A stretch of DNA of 64,000 bases from Nymphaea colorata. Its lineage: Eukaryota > Streptophyta > Magnoliopsida > Nymphaeales > Nymphaeaceae. Position numbers and translations under genes: made by a program. Location of the stretch: NCBI RefSeq assembly GCF_008831285.2, contig NC_045142.1, forward strand, positions 1,679,001 to 1,743,000, given 5' to 3'. Shown piece after piece: positions 34,701-47,010 of the stretch (positions are counted from its first letter, which is position 1; the number at the start of each line of letters is the position of its first letter). Under the pieces are notes generated by a model. The model searched no databases, was not told the origin of the DNA, and worked only from the letters and a program-made list of their open reading frames with translations.

Positions 34701-37689
34701 TTTTAACTTCACTTGAATATTCTAGAGTTTGCTGTCAATATGTCATTTGGCCGAAGTTTTGCTTTGCAGGTATGTTAGATGAGCTGCAAGAACATGTTGA
34801 GTCAATAGACATGGCTAATGGTAAGTATGTCTATTAGCTTCTTGTATAGGCTACTTTTCTGCAGCATTTTATAAATGATGGTGGAATTATCCGCTTCGCA
34901 CTTCACAGTTAACTTGCAGTCACAAAAATGTTGTATACTGCAATTCATTTATATGTTTAGTATCTCAAGACTTGAATTTCATTGTTGATAGCATGTGAGT
35001 CTAATGACCTGTAAATTAACCTTTTATTTGTTCACAGTTCTCTAGCCATTAGGTTGCGTGGGTGAATGGGAAAAAAGATATGGTACTAGTAGTTATGTTC
35101 TCTGAAGCATGGTCACAAATAACGTTTTGGAATTTTAAACGGTGTTTTTTTTTTGTTTTTGACGTTTTTTAAAAAAAACGTGTTTTTTTTTAAAGTTTTA
35201 AACGACAATTTAAGTTATCGTGTTTTTTGTGACTATGCTCGGAAGTGCTGCTGAACAGGAGGCATCAAGAAGAAAAGTGGGTTATGAGTAAAATAACACA
35301 TTATTGTTCCCTCGTAATGAAGAGTTCTTGGTTTTCACTTTGTCTATTCACTTTGCCTAATTGCTTGGGTTTCTGCTCAATGTGCTCATCTTGCTCTATT
35401 GTATAAGGCATCCAATTTTTGCTCATCAATGAATATAACTATGAGATCTGTTTGTTTTGGTCAATCAGATCTGCATGCAATAGGTGGGCTGGTACCTTTA
35501 CTAGGTTACTTGAAGAATTCACATGCTGGAATTCGAGCAAAAGCAGCTGAAGTGGTAACCACTGTTGTGCAAAACAATCCTAGAAGCCAGCAACTTGTGA
35601 TGGAAGCAAATGGGTTAGAGCCTCTTATGTCGAACTTCAGTTCAGATCCAGATGTCACAGTCCGGACGAAAGCACTTGGTGCAATATCCTGTGTGTAATT
35701 CTTGAAACATTCTTTTTGTTGGATTTACAATTGGGTGGACCTCGTATCTACCTGTTCTTTTTATGGTAATGTGTCTACCTTTTCCTCTACACTTTCAGCT
35801 CTGATTCGTCATAACAGACTAGGACTCTCTGCATTTCGACTGGCAAGTGGATATGGTGCGCTGAAGGATGCTCTTGGTACAGATAGCATAAGATTTCAAA
35901 GGTAATCCTTGATTTGTCCACAAATTTAATTAAAATTTCACCCTTGTCTAATGATTCTTGTCTAATTAAACGAAAATTTGCATTCTTGTCTAATTAACAG
36001 AATGCAAGTCACTATGACTTGGACTTCGGAAAGTAGGTCCAGACTCCAGTTGCTGATGTGTTTAAATTTACTTCCTCTTCTAGCTACCACACGACGCACT
36101 ATTAAAGAAAAATCCATGTTGACAAGCATACAATGCTCTCAAATAAAGATGTGCTTATTTGGAAAAGTAGTGATCACATCCATTTGGACTGTTGAATGAA
36201 TGAAGTATTTGCTTGGGATTCCTAGTGTTCGACACAACTGAATTGAATATTTGGTGATCTAGTTTCTTACATTATCATGATCACCATCACTATCCAATAG
36301 CAAATAGCAAAAACATCCTAAACGTAAATCGAGTCATGTGTGCTATGTTTCATGGACACTTCCAAAAATATGAAGTGTCGGTATCTGGCAGTGTCTGATG
36401 CTGGCACCCGTTGGCACTTTTGAGACAATCTATTTTTGAACTGTGATGAGGCACTGTGCCGTTTTTATTTCCCTCTTTTTTTCCCTCCTTGTTCTCCCCT
36501 TCTCACTTCTCCTTTTCTTTTGTTCTCGTTTTCCCTTCTCTTTTTTGTTAAGTCACCCCCTCACTCTCCTTTTCTTTTCTACAGCTCCTTGTCATCTGTT
36601 TTAAATTGCGACAGGAGGTTTGTCGTCCTTTTAAAAAGGACAACAGGAGGTTTCTTCATTCTCTCTGCATCTCCTGACATCCCTTAAAAAGGATGATAGG
36701 GGTCTATCATCCTTTAAAAAAAGATGAGCAGGGGTCATTTTTAAAAACAATATTTAAAAAAAAATTATTTAATCAAATTTTAATTAGACTAGAATAACAT
36801 TAATATAAAAAAATTTAATGTAAACAAATAAAGCTATCACATAGTTAATTAATTTATATAACGGATTTTAAATTATCATTTTATTATTTTTTATTTGTAA
36901 AGGTTTTTTATTTCCCCATAAAATTATATATATATATATATATACACACAGGTGTGTCCAGTTGTCTAATTTCTTAGGGTTTTTAATATCTGTCCCTCGT
37001 GTTTGTGTCTACCATTGACCCCCGTGTCTGTGCAGTGTGCCCATGCAACATTGGTATGTTTCTTATGCTATAGTTCAGTGTCCTTGTGAATAACTAGTAC
37101 ATTGGGTATTGTTGATCGTGCTAATAAATTTTGCAGGAAGGCCCTTAACTTGATCCAGTACTTGATGCAAGAGAATAAGGCCGACTGCATGGTGCTCTCA
37201 GAGCTTGGTTTTCCTCGCATGATCATGCATCTAGCAGCAAGTAAATCGGCAGATGTTCGTGAAAGTGCTCTTGGTAGCCTTCTTGAGCTGATTAAAGGGG
37301 GTGGTATGGGCATAATAAGTGGTGCTAGTGCTGAAGAAGGTGAGGAGTTAAAGCAGATCCTCCAGCAGCGCATTGATGGAATCATCACAATGGCTCCCGA
37401 TGACCTTGGGGCTGCCAGGGAAGAGCGACAGCTGGTGGATTTGCTTTGGCGGGCATGCTACAATGAGCCATCATTGCTACAAGAAAAAGGATTGGTTGTG
37501 CTTGCTGGAGAGGATGAACCAGCGCCTGATGTCGCAGGCAAGATGTTCGAACCACCACTTCGCAGATGGGTAGCCAAACAAATATCAGATGAAAAGAATT
37601 ATGACCCTAATCCATTGTTCCTAGGTTATGCACCTCCAACAGAATCTCACGCTGAAAATGCGAATAATGAAAATGATGGTGCTCCATGA
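31717..37689 (+). CDS. FES1: HSP70 nucleotide-exchange factor FES1 (HspBP1 family)
   Basis: Armadillo-repeat co-chaperone that releases ADP from cytosolic HSP70 and is linked to heat tolerance through Arabidopsis Fes1A. Six exons: 31717-31802, 34520-34662, 34770-34820, 35469-35690, 35799-35901 and 37137-37689, giving 385 residues. The first exon (28 codons plus two bases) encodes MAGERPKWDGLLKWSLSHSE, the diagnostic FES1 N-terminus, and splices in frame to SEEDRKWFLEAM. Residues ~30-95 complete the Fes1 N-terminal domain, with LDELQEHVESIDMANDLH. The armadillo region follows with GGLVPLLGYLKNSHAGIRAK, ALGAISSLIRHN and QRKALNLIQYLMQ. The C-terminus ends with a segment rich in Asn and Glu. Intron 1 is 2.7 kb, so exon 1 is easily missed; intron 5 (1.2 kb) carries repeats. 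Which FES1 paralogue this is cannot be decided here. Confidence 0.95.
32829..32866. repeat. 19-bp perfect tandem duplication in FES1 intron 1
   Basis: Two exact copies of TAGTTGGTGCCTCAAATAA lie side by side. Confidence 0.95.
35902..37136 (+). other. FES1 intron 5 with repeat-like sequence
   Basis: The intron holds a pyrimidine-rich stretch (36470-36600), a short motif CATCCTTTAAAAA repeated with variation around 36630-36735, and an AT microsatellite followed by CACA (36924-36952). The central part, 36750-36920, is very AT-rich. It is probably an old insertion that lengthened the intron. Confidence 0.5.
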
Positions 37690-38105
37690 TGCTATACCGA
37701 GGGAGGTAAAAATTAAAAGGGTTTTAACCTTGCCAGTTCCTTTTGGTGCTCTCTGTGGTTGTCCGAAGGGAATTTTTTGCATGATGCATCCTTTATCACT
37801 GGTGCTTCTTTTTTCTTAAATTGATTAGAAGATATAGAAATGAAGTTGTTTGAAACTAAATGTGGACCGTGCTTATTAGCTTTCATTATTTCATTTTCAG
37901 AGGTTTCTGTCATCCATGTCGATGGTTGTCATATGTATGGCGTATATATTGAGCATCATTTTCTACCCTCATTGTTGTTTGAGCTGGGGAAGCTTTGTAA
38001 CATGGATGCGTCAAAAACGGCGCCGCACCTGAGTGTTGACTTAGATGTAGGTGTGGCTTGGTTGCACCATCCGATGAGCTGAGGAAGCTTTGTAACATGC
38101 ACGCT

Positions 38106-38945
38106 TAGTGGTGGAGTTAGGATTTTCTTGCTCGAGGAAGTGCAAGTTTGGTGTAGGCACCCTATGTAAATTTTTGGGTTGTCATGTCACGATTTCATGT
38201 CATTCATAAAAATAAAAATGACGCACATCTGCCCTCATTAGTCTCTGCCACTGGTATTACAGAAGCTCTTTATCGTACGATGTACAGATAACATTGTTAG
38301 GAACCACAAAAAGTGTTATGAATATGATGGTACTGGTTGGTGGCTTGGTTGACTGATGGAAGATTTTGTAGTTCAAGGCTCCTTTTAATTTAAAACCTTA
38401 CGAACTTGAAGCCTGAGGAGGACGAACAATTGCAGGTTAACCTTGAAAATGAAAGGGAAGATGAGCGAAAACTCGATAAAAAGGGGTGTCAGGCTTCCTT
38501 TCTGAAAAACATAACCATATCTTAAGATGCAATCTCCGTATCATATATAGGTAACATATGGTCTACGATACATAAGCATTTTGTCTATCGATGTCATATT
38601 GTATAGGTTTTTCCAACCTATACGATATGCTTGCTTATTGGTGGAGATCGGATTTTTTGGCCGAACGCTGCTTGAGTCACTAGCGCAGGTTTGGTATAGG
38701 TACCTTTGTAAATTTTTGAGTTGTCATGTCACGATTTTATGTCATTCATAAAAATAAAAATGACGCACATTAGTATCGTACGATATGCAGATAACATTTC
38801 TATATGGTGGTACTGGTTGGTGGCTTTGGTTGGCTTTTGATGAAGGATTTCGTAGTTCAAGATTCCTTTTAATTTAAGACTTTATGAACTAGAAGCCTGA
38901 GGAGGACGATGACATGTATAATAAATTGCAGGTTAAGCTGGTGAA
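38106..38945. repeat. Tandem duplication, ~530-bp period, diverged
   Basis: Copy 1 (38106-38445) and copy 2 (38636-38945) share the run from GGTGGAG through TGTCATGTCACGATTT, TCATAAAAATGACGCACAT and ACTGGTTGGTGGCTT to GAAGCCTGAGGAGGACGA. The copies differ by substitutions and short indels. About 190 bp between them has no second copy. Both copies end in a stretch containing TTGCAGGTTAA, which looks like a splice acceptor. Confidence 0.85.
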
Positions 38946-39113
38946 ATCGGATTTATCAGTCTCGATTCTCACCTTAATGGTTTCCCCTTTGTCAGGAGGG
39001 CAAGATGAACGGCAAATGGAGAGAAGCCCAGCCGTTGCATCGCGGAAAATTTTAAAGGTCTGTAGTTCTTCCGAGAGATCTTCGACACTGAGACACTGCC
39101 AGTGGGACAGCAT
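38911..39113 (-). pseudogene. Unidentified coding-like fragment
   Basis: A minus-strand frame reads SVEDLSEELQTFKIFRDA, then TAGLLSICRSSCPPDKGETI and KVRIETDKSDFTSLTCN, a composition much more protein-like than the surroundings. No start, partner exons or known family could be assigned. It may be an exon fragment carried in by a transposon, or a relic exon. Confidence 0.25.
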
Positions 39114-42100
39114 CCATTATTTTGCTGGGAAGATATGAAAATATTCGAGCAAGTTCATGGCTTCTCGTGGGGCATTCTAAGGGAGGCGAGCCTCTAAGTT
39201 GGCGTCAATTATTGATGTGGAACTTGTGTTCCCAAAATCTCCACGTATGCGGCGTTCCGGTGGTCTCTACTTTGAGTGGTAGATGGCTTCCCTGCGCCTG
39301 ACTCATGCTTTATGTCTTCCTGGTTGAAAGGGAAAGAGCAACTTTGCTTCTCGTCTTTTTGCCTTTGTTCCCTTTTGCTCCTAACCTTTTTCTTCGTCTT
39401 TAAAGCTTTAATTTTTCTTACTCTCTGGATTTTAACAGGAGGGCGCAAAACATTATGGTAATACTTGTAACTCAGCTGTCCACTGGGTTTGGAAAAACTA
39501 TTTAGCTGCTTTGCTGAAATGGGAAAATGATTTTTTTTTTTTTGCCGTTGACTATGGAAGAAATTATTCATTCTTATCTTCCCCAGAAATCATCGACAAG
39601 TCTAACTATTTTTGTATTGAACAGAATTCGACCAATTAATTCAGGATCGCACCCATTTTTACTAGGTATTGCCTGTTGCTGCTAAGTGAGCGGGGATGGG
39701 AACTGACAAACACAAAGTCTAAAGCGGGTGGATGGAACTAATGGGATGTTTATGAAATTCAATAGTAACGACGACGATGATGAAGATGCTGATGGCATAG
39801 TGGTCGGATGAGGTGACTTTATTAGTGGAAGGCAAGTTGGATCTGCGCGTCAAAATCTTGTGCAGAAAGAAGCATTGATTATTGACACCATCGCCTCGTT
39901 GGCATGAAGGCATGACAAATTTAACGCATCCACACTTGCAGTCTTCAATAAATTTTCTCTCTCAAATTGAGTGACGCGAGGTTCTTGGCCTTACCTTTTT
40001 CTCTCCTCTTGTTTCTTTCTGCTGCCTGTAATTTCCGTTGTCCTTTGATCATGACGATGATGAACTGAAAGGGCTTCAGAGTTCCAATGTGGTATCGTCC
40101 ATTTAGGGCAATGCTCACGAGACGTCGGCAAAGAACCTCCCACTGTTGGGCTCTGACTGTAGAGGCCTGAAACGATGAGGCTTCATTGAATAGGGAGGAT
40201 CACCCTTTGTCGGAGAGATTAAAACCTCTTTCTTTTTACCCTTATTTTCGGGCATCTTGGAGAATTTGGTGAGAGTGGAAGACTCGTCAACTTGAATGTA
40301 GAAGAATAACATTCAGAAGAATCGAATTAACGATCAGGTTTATACTACCAACTATGCCCTGGACTTCAGGGCCATGCTTTTCATAAAATATAATAATATG
40401 TCCACACAGCACTTTTTCCACTTCTGATTTGCAAATTCTTCCATCTGATCTGAGAGCCAATTAATTTCACTTGGCATCGATTTCAATGCCGACGGGGCTT
40501 TCAATGTATTTTATCTGCATCTCGAAAAAACAGTTTCCTTTGGGGCAAAGGAACTCTTTCTTCTTTCTTCTGGAAGGATACTTGGGAAAAGGTTTGTTGT
40601 TTTCCAATCTGTGATGCAGTAAAATTTAGACTCAGCCAGCTCGTTTGTATTGATGAATGCATTGGAAATTGGTATCTTGGTGATTATGATTTCTTGAAAG
40701 AAAATTGTTATTGTTTGAGACATAAAAGCTTGTTGCAGTACGTGATCGTGACCTTTTCTGCTGTTAATGGTTTAAAACTTGCATTTCGATTAGATAAACT
40801 ATGTCGATCACATCTACCAAATTGTTTTGACTACCATCTGATGATCTGTTCTTAACGATTTTGAGACCGAAAAAGTGAGACACTAAAATTTGAAACACAG
40901 ATCCAACTTATATAAAAACATCTGGTTGTGTCTGTGTACTGATCTTTATGAGATTACCATGTACTCCTTGGTACTTGTGTCCCACCCCACGCTGCACCCA
41001 TACCTTTCTAACATAGATCGCAAGTGTTTGTGGTTAAGGGATATAGAAAAACTTTAGTTGCCGTATCATTTGGGATGTAAGGAATTCCAATTCAGGCCAG
41101 GAAATTTCTTGAAAAATCTGTGCGCAAAAATGGCTGACCAAGTCCAATTTTGAAAAAGGGAATCGTGTAAAAAAAAAAACACATTACATGAGCTTTTTTA
41201 ATGCACTTTTAATATTTTAAACTGTCATTTTATTTGTATGCTAACACGCTTAGACCCATTGATCGGAGAGGGAGGAGAGGCGGAAGTAGTACCCTGAAGA
41301 GGATGAAGTCTCTTCTTTTTTCATTCTGTTTTAGAGTTTACTGTTTTGGGACTTGAATAAAAAGCAGAATACCCAATCATCTAAGCATCATGCCATCGTC
41401 CATAGAAATCGAAATGAGTCTTTCAACACTTTGTTAATTCAACTATGGACGAGCAAGGGACAAACATCTGTTTGGTTGTGAAATTTTTGACATTATAAAG
41501 TTGCAACATGGGTTGAGAGACAGGATGCTGCACGCTGAACTCTGTGAAACCATGTGGCCCTTTATTCCGCCGGCAGCACAAGGACTCACCTCGGCTGATG
41601 CATAAGGTGGGCGCCTTTTAATAAGTCAACTGAGGCTTGAAGGCAGGCTTAATCGAGTACTTATTTCGTAGACACAGCTCTTAAGTAGCTATTATTATGG
41701 ACCTATCGTATTGCAGAGTTAGATGTCTGGGACCATGGAAATCCGACACCTCTATGCAAAACAGGCGGCTCGGCTGCTGGTTTTAGGGTATTCTTCTACA
41801 AAGTCTCTGCTGTAGGTACGGCACTGTCACATGGTCCAAGATGGCTAACATATAAAAAGATACTGAAGAAAAGTTTGTTGCTCAAAGAATTAGGGTTTCA
41901 GTCTTTGAAAGAGAAAATACCCATTTAGGAGTTTGAATTCTTATTATAATTTCAAGGACTACCCTTTTTTGTTTTACTTTTCTTTTTTCATTTTTCAATC
42001 AGTAAAATTATGTCTTGTTAAAACATGTCCATGCTTTTGGTACCCAGTTAGAAAAGTTTCACTTTTAAAGAAAAAAACTTCAGTTTCACTAAGTGCTCAG

Positions 42101-42829
42101 AATGATGTGACAACCATAAATGGTAGCTTTTATGAATGAGTTGTCATCTGTAGGTAGGTTCGTACTAGAACAATAAGAAAACATAACCCCTATTTCTGAA
42201 ATTACAGTTAAAATGCCCAGGATATTTGGAAATTTTTTGTATTTGAGAATTACATTAGAGTTGAAAACTGGCTCATACCCTTTTAGTTTATGTGCATATC
42301 TGTAGATTTTGAAGGCGCTCTTTCCTCTTTATGTACAAAAAGTGCAAAGTTTTCTAATCGTTTCGGAATCTTTTTTTCGCAACTTATTATAATATTTCTC
42401 TATCCACCACCATATTGGATAATGCCCCTGTGAGAGCTCTCATAACAGGACAAAAGTCTTCCACTGATATCCTAGTTTGAATAAGATTTTCAGGACAGTG
42501 CCTCAACAACTTACCTTTTAGTAGAAGACTGCTAAATGAGACTGGTCCTGGCATTTCATGTCTTTGATATTTAGATGTAGCAAAACTGAGTTTGAGCTTA
42601 ACTGAGATTGTTGTCTCAAGTTAACTGAGTTTGAACTTAGGATGCGCACTGCTCTCCTAAATTTCAAATTAAGGTATGCTTGATTCATTATACATTCTTT
42701 GTTTTAGGTGAAGGATGTTCATGTTTTTGCATAGATCATGATGCACAGGTGAAGTTATTCAATATATCTTTTTGCTTTTGTACCTTGGTGATGTACGATG
42801 CACCTTTTAAGAGGTGTTGCGATCCCATT

Positions 42830-42895
42830 ATTTATGGTCTCAAGAAGGTAACATTCACAAGTATTTATGGTCTCAAGAAGGTAGCATTCACAAGA
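42830..42895. repeat. 33-bp tandem duplication
   Basis: Two copies of a unit starting ATTTATGGTCTCAAGAAGGT (42830-42862 and 42863-42895) differ at two bases. Confidence 0.9.
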
Positions 42896-43626
42896 ATTAA
42901 ACCATTGACTTGCCTTTTACAACCCACCTACACTAGCCAACCAGCTACGCTTGAATAAAATTTAAAATTATAAAACTAAGAGTATTGCTGTAACATAATC
43001 TGCAATAAGAGTCACCACAACGAGTTATTCTCCCTTTAAGCTTACCCTTAAAGATATTATTTAACATAACTTCGTTAACTTTTCCAGGCTATAAAGCGCA
43101 CTTGTCCCATCCAGAGTTACATGTGGGCAAGATGACACTTGTCCCATCCTGAGCTATATATGGCTCCATCTTTGTTAACTAGAACATTAACCACTCAAGT
43201 TTTAGATAATCTAAATATGAAAAATCAGATCGGATCAGGTTAGATACATTCAAGAAACCAAAAGCAGAGAAACCGTCGTGCGGACGTCTGCATCGTATGG
43301 CTGACAATCTAAAAGAACTTAATTCTTCTTGCACATCAAAATACTAACCAACCACTCTTGGCAGATAGATCCAGGAACAGTTTGGAAGAAAAAAATATTC
43401 TGGTGGTGTATACAAATTGAGAGACTTAGGAGGAAACCTTTCCAAAGTAGAGAGGGGCCAGGTGCAATTGTTCATAAAAATCTGTACTGCCATTGTGTTT
43501 CTTTTATTAGATTGGTTCTTTCTGTGTTTTTTGACAGAAGCAGGGCTTGGATTTGGTAAAGGCCCAAGAATGTAAATAATCAAAAGAAAAGGTGAAAAGC
43601 GAATCAAATATATCTGGCTAACGCTT

Positions 43627-43634
43627 CCACGTGG
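43627..43634. promoter_or_regulatory. Perfect G-box palindrome upstream of the LUX-like gene
   Basis: CCACGTGG lies about 520 bp before the start codon. CACGTG is bound by bHLH factors such as PIFs and by bZIP factors such as HY5, which control many clock and light genes. No exact evening element (AAAATATCT) was found; AAATATATCT at 43607-43616 is close but imperfect. Confidence 0.45.
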
Positions 43635-43749
43635 ACGCTCGGACCGGGCTGCGTGGCCATTGTTGGTGCACTTTTTCTGCCTGGAACAAAGCGTTAAATC
43701 TAGATAGAATCTGCTCAGAAAGATATTTCCACTCGCTCAATCGCTCCCT

Positions 43750-43778
43750 TTCTTTCTTTCTCTCTCTCTCTCTCTCTG
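43750..43778. repeat. CT-rich microsatellite in the LUX-like 5' region
   Basis: A TTTC/CT run probably lies in the promoter or 5' leader of the downstream gene, as is common in plants. Confidence 0.9.
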
Positions 43779-44152
43779 GTTTCATTCATCCGATCATTAG
43801 ATGGAAGCTGGATTTATATATGGTTTTGTTCTTTCTGTGAATCTGAACGAGACCATCGCTCGCTTTTTTGCCCAATTTTTGCAGTGAATTTGAGGTATGT
43901 ATAGGAGATTGCCATGGTTCTTATGGTAGGAAGAAAAAGTGATCTTTGTTTCGGAATTTGGTAGACGGGTTTGAGCAATACAGCAAAACGAGTTGCGTTC
44001 TTGAATTCGCGAGATGAATTTTGTTGTTTTCAGCGTTTGACCGTGTGGGCAGCGTCTGAATAAGGGGAAGGGAGAGCCCTAGCCCTTGAACTCCGATTGG
44101 TGTCGGTTAGATCGTAGAAGGCTTGGTTGGTGGCGGTGTTTCTGGTTCCTGG

Positions 44153-45142
44153 ATGGGAGAAGATGAGGAAATGGTCGATTTTGATGCCGCGCAGGAGAGG
44201 GTGGTGGACTGGGAGCAGGGTTTGCCGACCTTAGAGGATTTGACGCCCCTCTCGCAGACGCTGATCCCGCCGGAGCTCGCTTCGGCGTTCAGCATCACGC
44301 TGGATCCTTGTCGGACCATGCTGGATGTGAACCGTGCTTCCCAAAACACTATCACGAGGCTCCGGCGCCGTGCCGACCCGCTCTCTGAAAATCTGAAATC
44401 TCTTCCTTCGTTTTCGATGCGTAATGGCTCGTTCGATCCCGAGGGTGAGGATGGTGGTAGTGGTGGTGATCCATGTTCCCCCCAGGAGGATGATGATGAA
44501 GCCACCAAAGGCCGCAGCTATTCAGACAGAGAGGCGGACATGGCGTTTAGAGCCGAGAATTCGAACGACGATCCGTCGGCCAGGGCGCTGAAGAGGCCGC
44601 GGTTGGTCTGGACTCCTCAGCTGCACAAGAGATTTGTTGATGTTGTTGCTCATTTGGGCATCAAGAATGCGGTGCCAAAGACAATTATGCAATTGATGAA
44701 CGTCGAGGGCTTGACAAGGGAGAATGTGGCCAGCCATCTTCAGAAGTATCGGTTGTATCTCAAAAGGATGCAGGGCTTCCCCAATGAAGGGCCTTCTTCT
44801 TCAGATCAGCTCTTTGCGTCGACTCCTGTGTCCAATAATGTTGCAGGACCATCTTTCTTGGCCGGTCACCGTGAAGAATCATCAGGCGCTATGCCCATTC
44901 CGGTGCCTTATGGTGCACCTTTCGTCTCAATGCCTGTTATAGGGATGCCGCATGGCCATGGCACTGTGGCAATGCCTGTAAATCCCCCTCCACAGAATGG
45001 GTTTGCGGCTCACCCATATAACGCCTACGGTAGAAATCTTGTCCCGCAGAGAATGTCATCTGGGGAGCAGCACAGAGATTGGTCATATAACAAGTTTGAG
45101 ACTGTTATGCGGTATTCTCATGTTACACCTAACAATAAATGA
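44153..45142 (+). CDS. LUX: LUX ARRHYTHMO/PCL1-like GARP transcription factor
   Basis: Nuclear DNA-binding subunit of the evening complex, which with ELF3 and ELF4 represses clock and growth genes at dusk. A single exon encodes 329 residues, close to the ~320 of Arabidopsis LUX. The N-terminus has the family blocks [30 protein letters not shown] and [11 protein letters not shown]. The GARP/Myb-like domain spans residues ~146-206 ([20 protein letters not shown], then [20 protein letters not shown], then [14 protein letters not shown]) and appears unchanged in its key residues. The C-terminus is rich in Pro, Met and Gly. The ATG at 44153 (MGEDEEM) is chosen because the longer open frame begins with a non-ATG codon and LUX proteins start MGEE-like. 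LUX and its paralogue BOA are not distinguishable by inspection. Confidence 0.95.
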   Translation: MGEDEEMVDFDAAQERVVDWEQGLPTLEDLTPLSQTLIPPELASAFSITLDPCRTMLDVNRASQNTITRLRRRADPLSENLKSLPSFSMRNGSFDPEGEDGGSGGDPCSPQEDDDEATKGRSYSDREADMAFRAENSNDDPSARALKRPRLVWTPQLHKRFVDVVAHLGIKNAVPKTIMQLMNVEGLTRENVASHLQKYRLYLKRMQGFPNEGPSSSDQLFASTPVSNNVAGPSFLAGHREESSGAMPIPVPYGAPFVSMPVIGMPHGHGTVAMPVNPPPQNGFAAHPYNAYGRNLVPQRMSSGEQHRDWSYNKFETVMRYSHVTPNNK

Positions 45143-47010
45143 AGAGATCGTTGGCCGTTTGCCGTGCGTCCAGATCCTCTATAAATTTCTTAGTGCTGAT
45201 TCTTGGTGTAACCTTTCACTGATAAAAAGCATAGCATCAGAAATTCCTATGTCGAATCTGTACCTGAAATTGAAAGAGCAAATTTTCAGTATTGATCCCT
45301 TGTAACGTTTTTTATTGCATTAAATGAAATCGATGTCAAGTGCCTTATGTATTCCAATACCTGTGTATTATGGTCCGTTACAGGCCTCATCTCCATAATT
45401 TCCAAGTATTAGCAGAAATTTTTGGATCTTGACCTTTTCAAGATTGTTTTCATCTATGCATCATCTTTTGCATGTTTTCATAGTGCTGTTGATTAAGAAT
45501 GATTTTGTTATGGGTGCCTATGGTGGTGTATCTATGACCGTTTATAATACATGGTGGTGTATCTATGACCATTTATAATACTGCTATCGCCCAAGTAACA
45601 TTACCTAACCTGCCTTACCTGCTTAAATTTTGGCAGAAACCGAATCTCATTTGGAAATATAATTTTAGTCTATGCCGACTCAGAGAATTTGACCACCTTG
45701 ATGGACGCTCCTGTCTGTCAGTTGAAGAAAAACTTTTTCATCCTATTGAATAATAAGCTAAAAGTCACAATTGGGTGGAGGATGTCCTGTTATTACCATA
45801 TTGGATTCACATATTATGACTTCTTCTTCATGCTTCTACTTTACAAGAGCAGCGACAAGTAAATAATGAGCATCAATGGATATCACTTCATAGGCAAGAA
45901 TGATCGACAATTAATAAGCTTGCCACGGTCGCTATTTGTCTTCTTGAGATAATCCATATGAAATCATATTAGCAAATGAAAGTGCAAGACTTGCAGCAGA
46001 AAGTCGAATTAACCATTGGTGGACACTACAGCAAGCACTCCGCTTAATGCTTTTTTCTGATCAAACTCAACCGGCAGGTTTACTTAATCCACCGAGTCAG
46101 TTAGAAAGAGGCCTAGATCATAACAAATGATCCTCTCCGCTACAAGCGATGGGTATCTTCAACATGTATTAGTGACAAGAACTTTCCTTCTCTACACTGT
46201 TGAAATATGTTGATTCACCAACCTGTGAACACCTGCCTTTCTGGACCAACTAGGTGAAGTCACATGCAATGTAATCGCCCTGGAACTGCATGAAACATGC
46301 ACACCATTCTCACAAAACTATTGAAGAAACGATGCCTGCATAAGCATGAAGCATGAACTTTACTCGTGTCAGAAGGATCAAGTTCACCTATTTGTTAGAC
46401 TTCAGGATTGCTCCCTGCAAATACGGAGTTCGCCCGATCTTCGAACATGAGAATGTCAACTTAGTGCAGATGACGCATCACCACTTGTAGGTCTCTTCCA
46501 AACTCCACGCATACTCCAACATGCTCAAGATACATGCTGGGAAGTGGGAAACGGGGAACAGAGAATGATAAACCTAAGGAAAGAACCATTTCTCACTTTA
46601 AAAGAACGGGACAAAGTATGTTTGTGAAAAATAAAGCTCTAGAAACGGTATACAACTAGTGGATAAGTAACTTTGAGGGACTTGTAAATATAATTACAAA
46701 AAAACAATAGATTAAAAAAAAAGCAGGAACAATTTTCTCTCACTTAACAAATTTTTTTTTTTTGAAAAAAAAAAGGTCTATGGAAACTAAAGCTGCGGAA
46801 AAGGTGTATAACTGTTGCTCAAGAAAAATGACTTGAGGGATGATGTTACCAGTTCACGTACACTAAGAAAATCAAGTATGACGGTAGCATCCAGTCCCTC
46901 CAGCTACAGCCTTTTATATCTTCAACATTAATTATTCATATCAACCTTCTTTCCCCACAAGGTCATCCAGCTTCCTACTCAATTTCATTCAGCCTTCTTT
47001 CTCAACAGTG
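45143..47010. other. Spacer between the LUX-like and PPR genes
   Basis: The left part is 3' UTR of the LUX-like gene and the right part probably 3' UTR of the convergent PPR gene. It contains a 31-bp tandem duplication (45520-45581) and a T-run/A-run pair near 46750-46775. No coding signature was seen. Confidence 0.55.
45520..45581. repeat. 31-bp tandem duplication
   Basis: Two copies of a unit starting ATGGTGGTGTATCTATGACC (45520-45550 and 45551-45581) differ at one base. Confidence 0.95.

Larger units (their letters stand above)
37690..43600. other. Spacer between FES1 and the LUX-like gene
   Basis: The first ~200 bp are FES1 3' UTR. A diverged tandem duplication occupies 38106-38945. A minus-strand coding-like fragment lies at 38911-39113. 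From 39200 to 42800 there are AT-rich sequences without gene signatures. A 33-bp tandem duplication sits at 42830-42895, and the phrase CTTGTCCCATCC recurs at 43100 and 43139. No complete gene was seen. Confidence 0.5.

Noticed and set aside
44123-44152. Ten-residue N-terminal extension of the LUX-like protein
   Set aside because: The extended frame starts at TTG, not ATG; the ATG at 44153 matches the family start.
44107-44508. 133-codon minus-strand frame opposite the LUX-like gene
   Set aside because: It is the antisense shadow of a GC-rich coding exon, rich in Ser and without family motifs.
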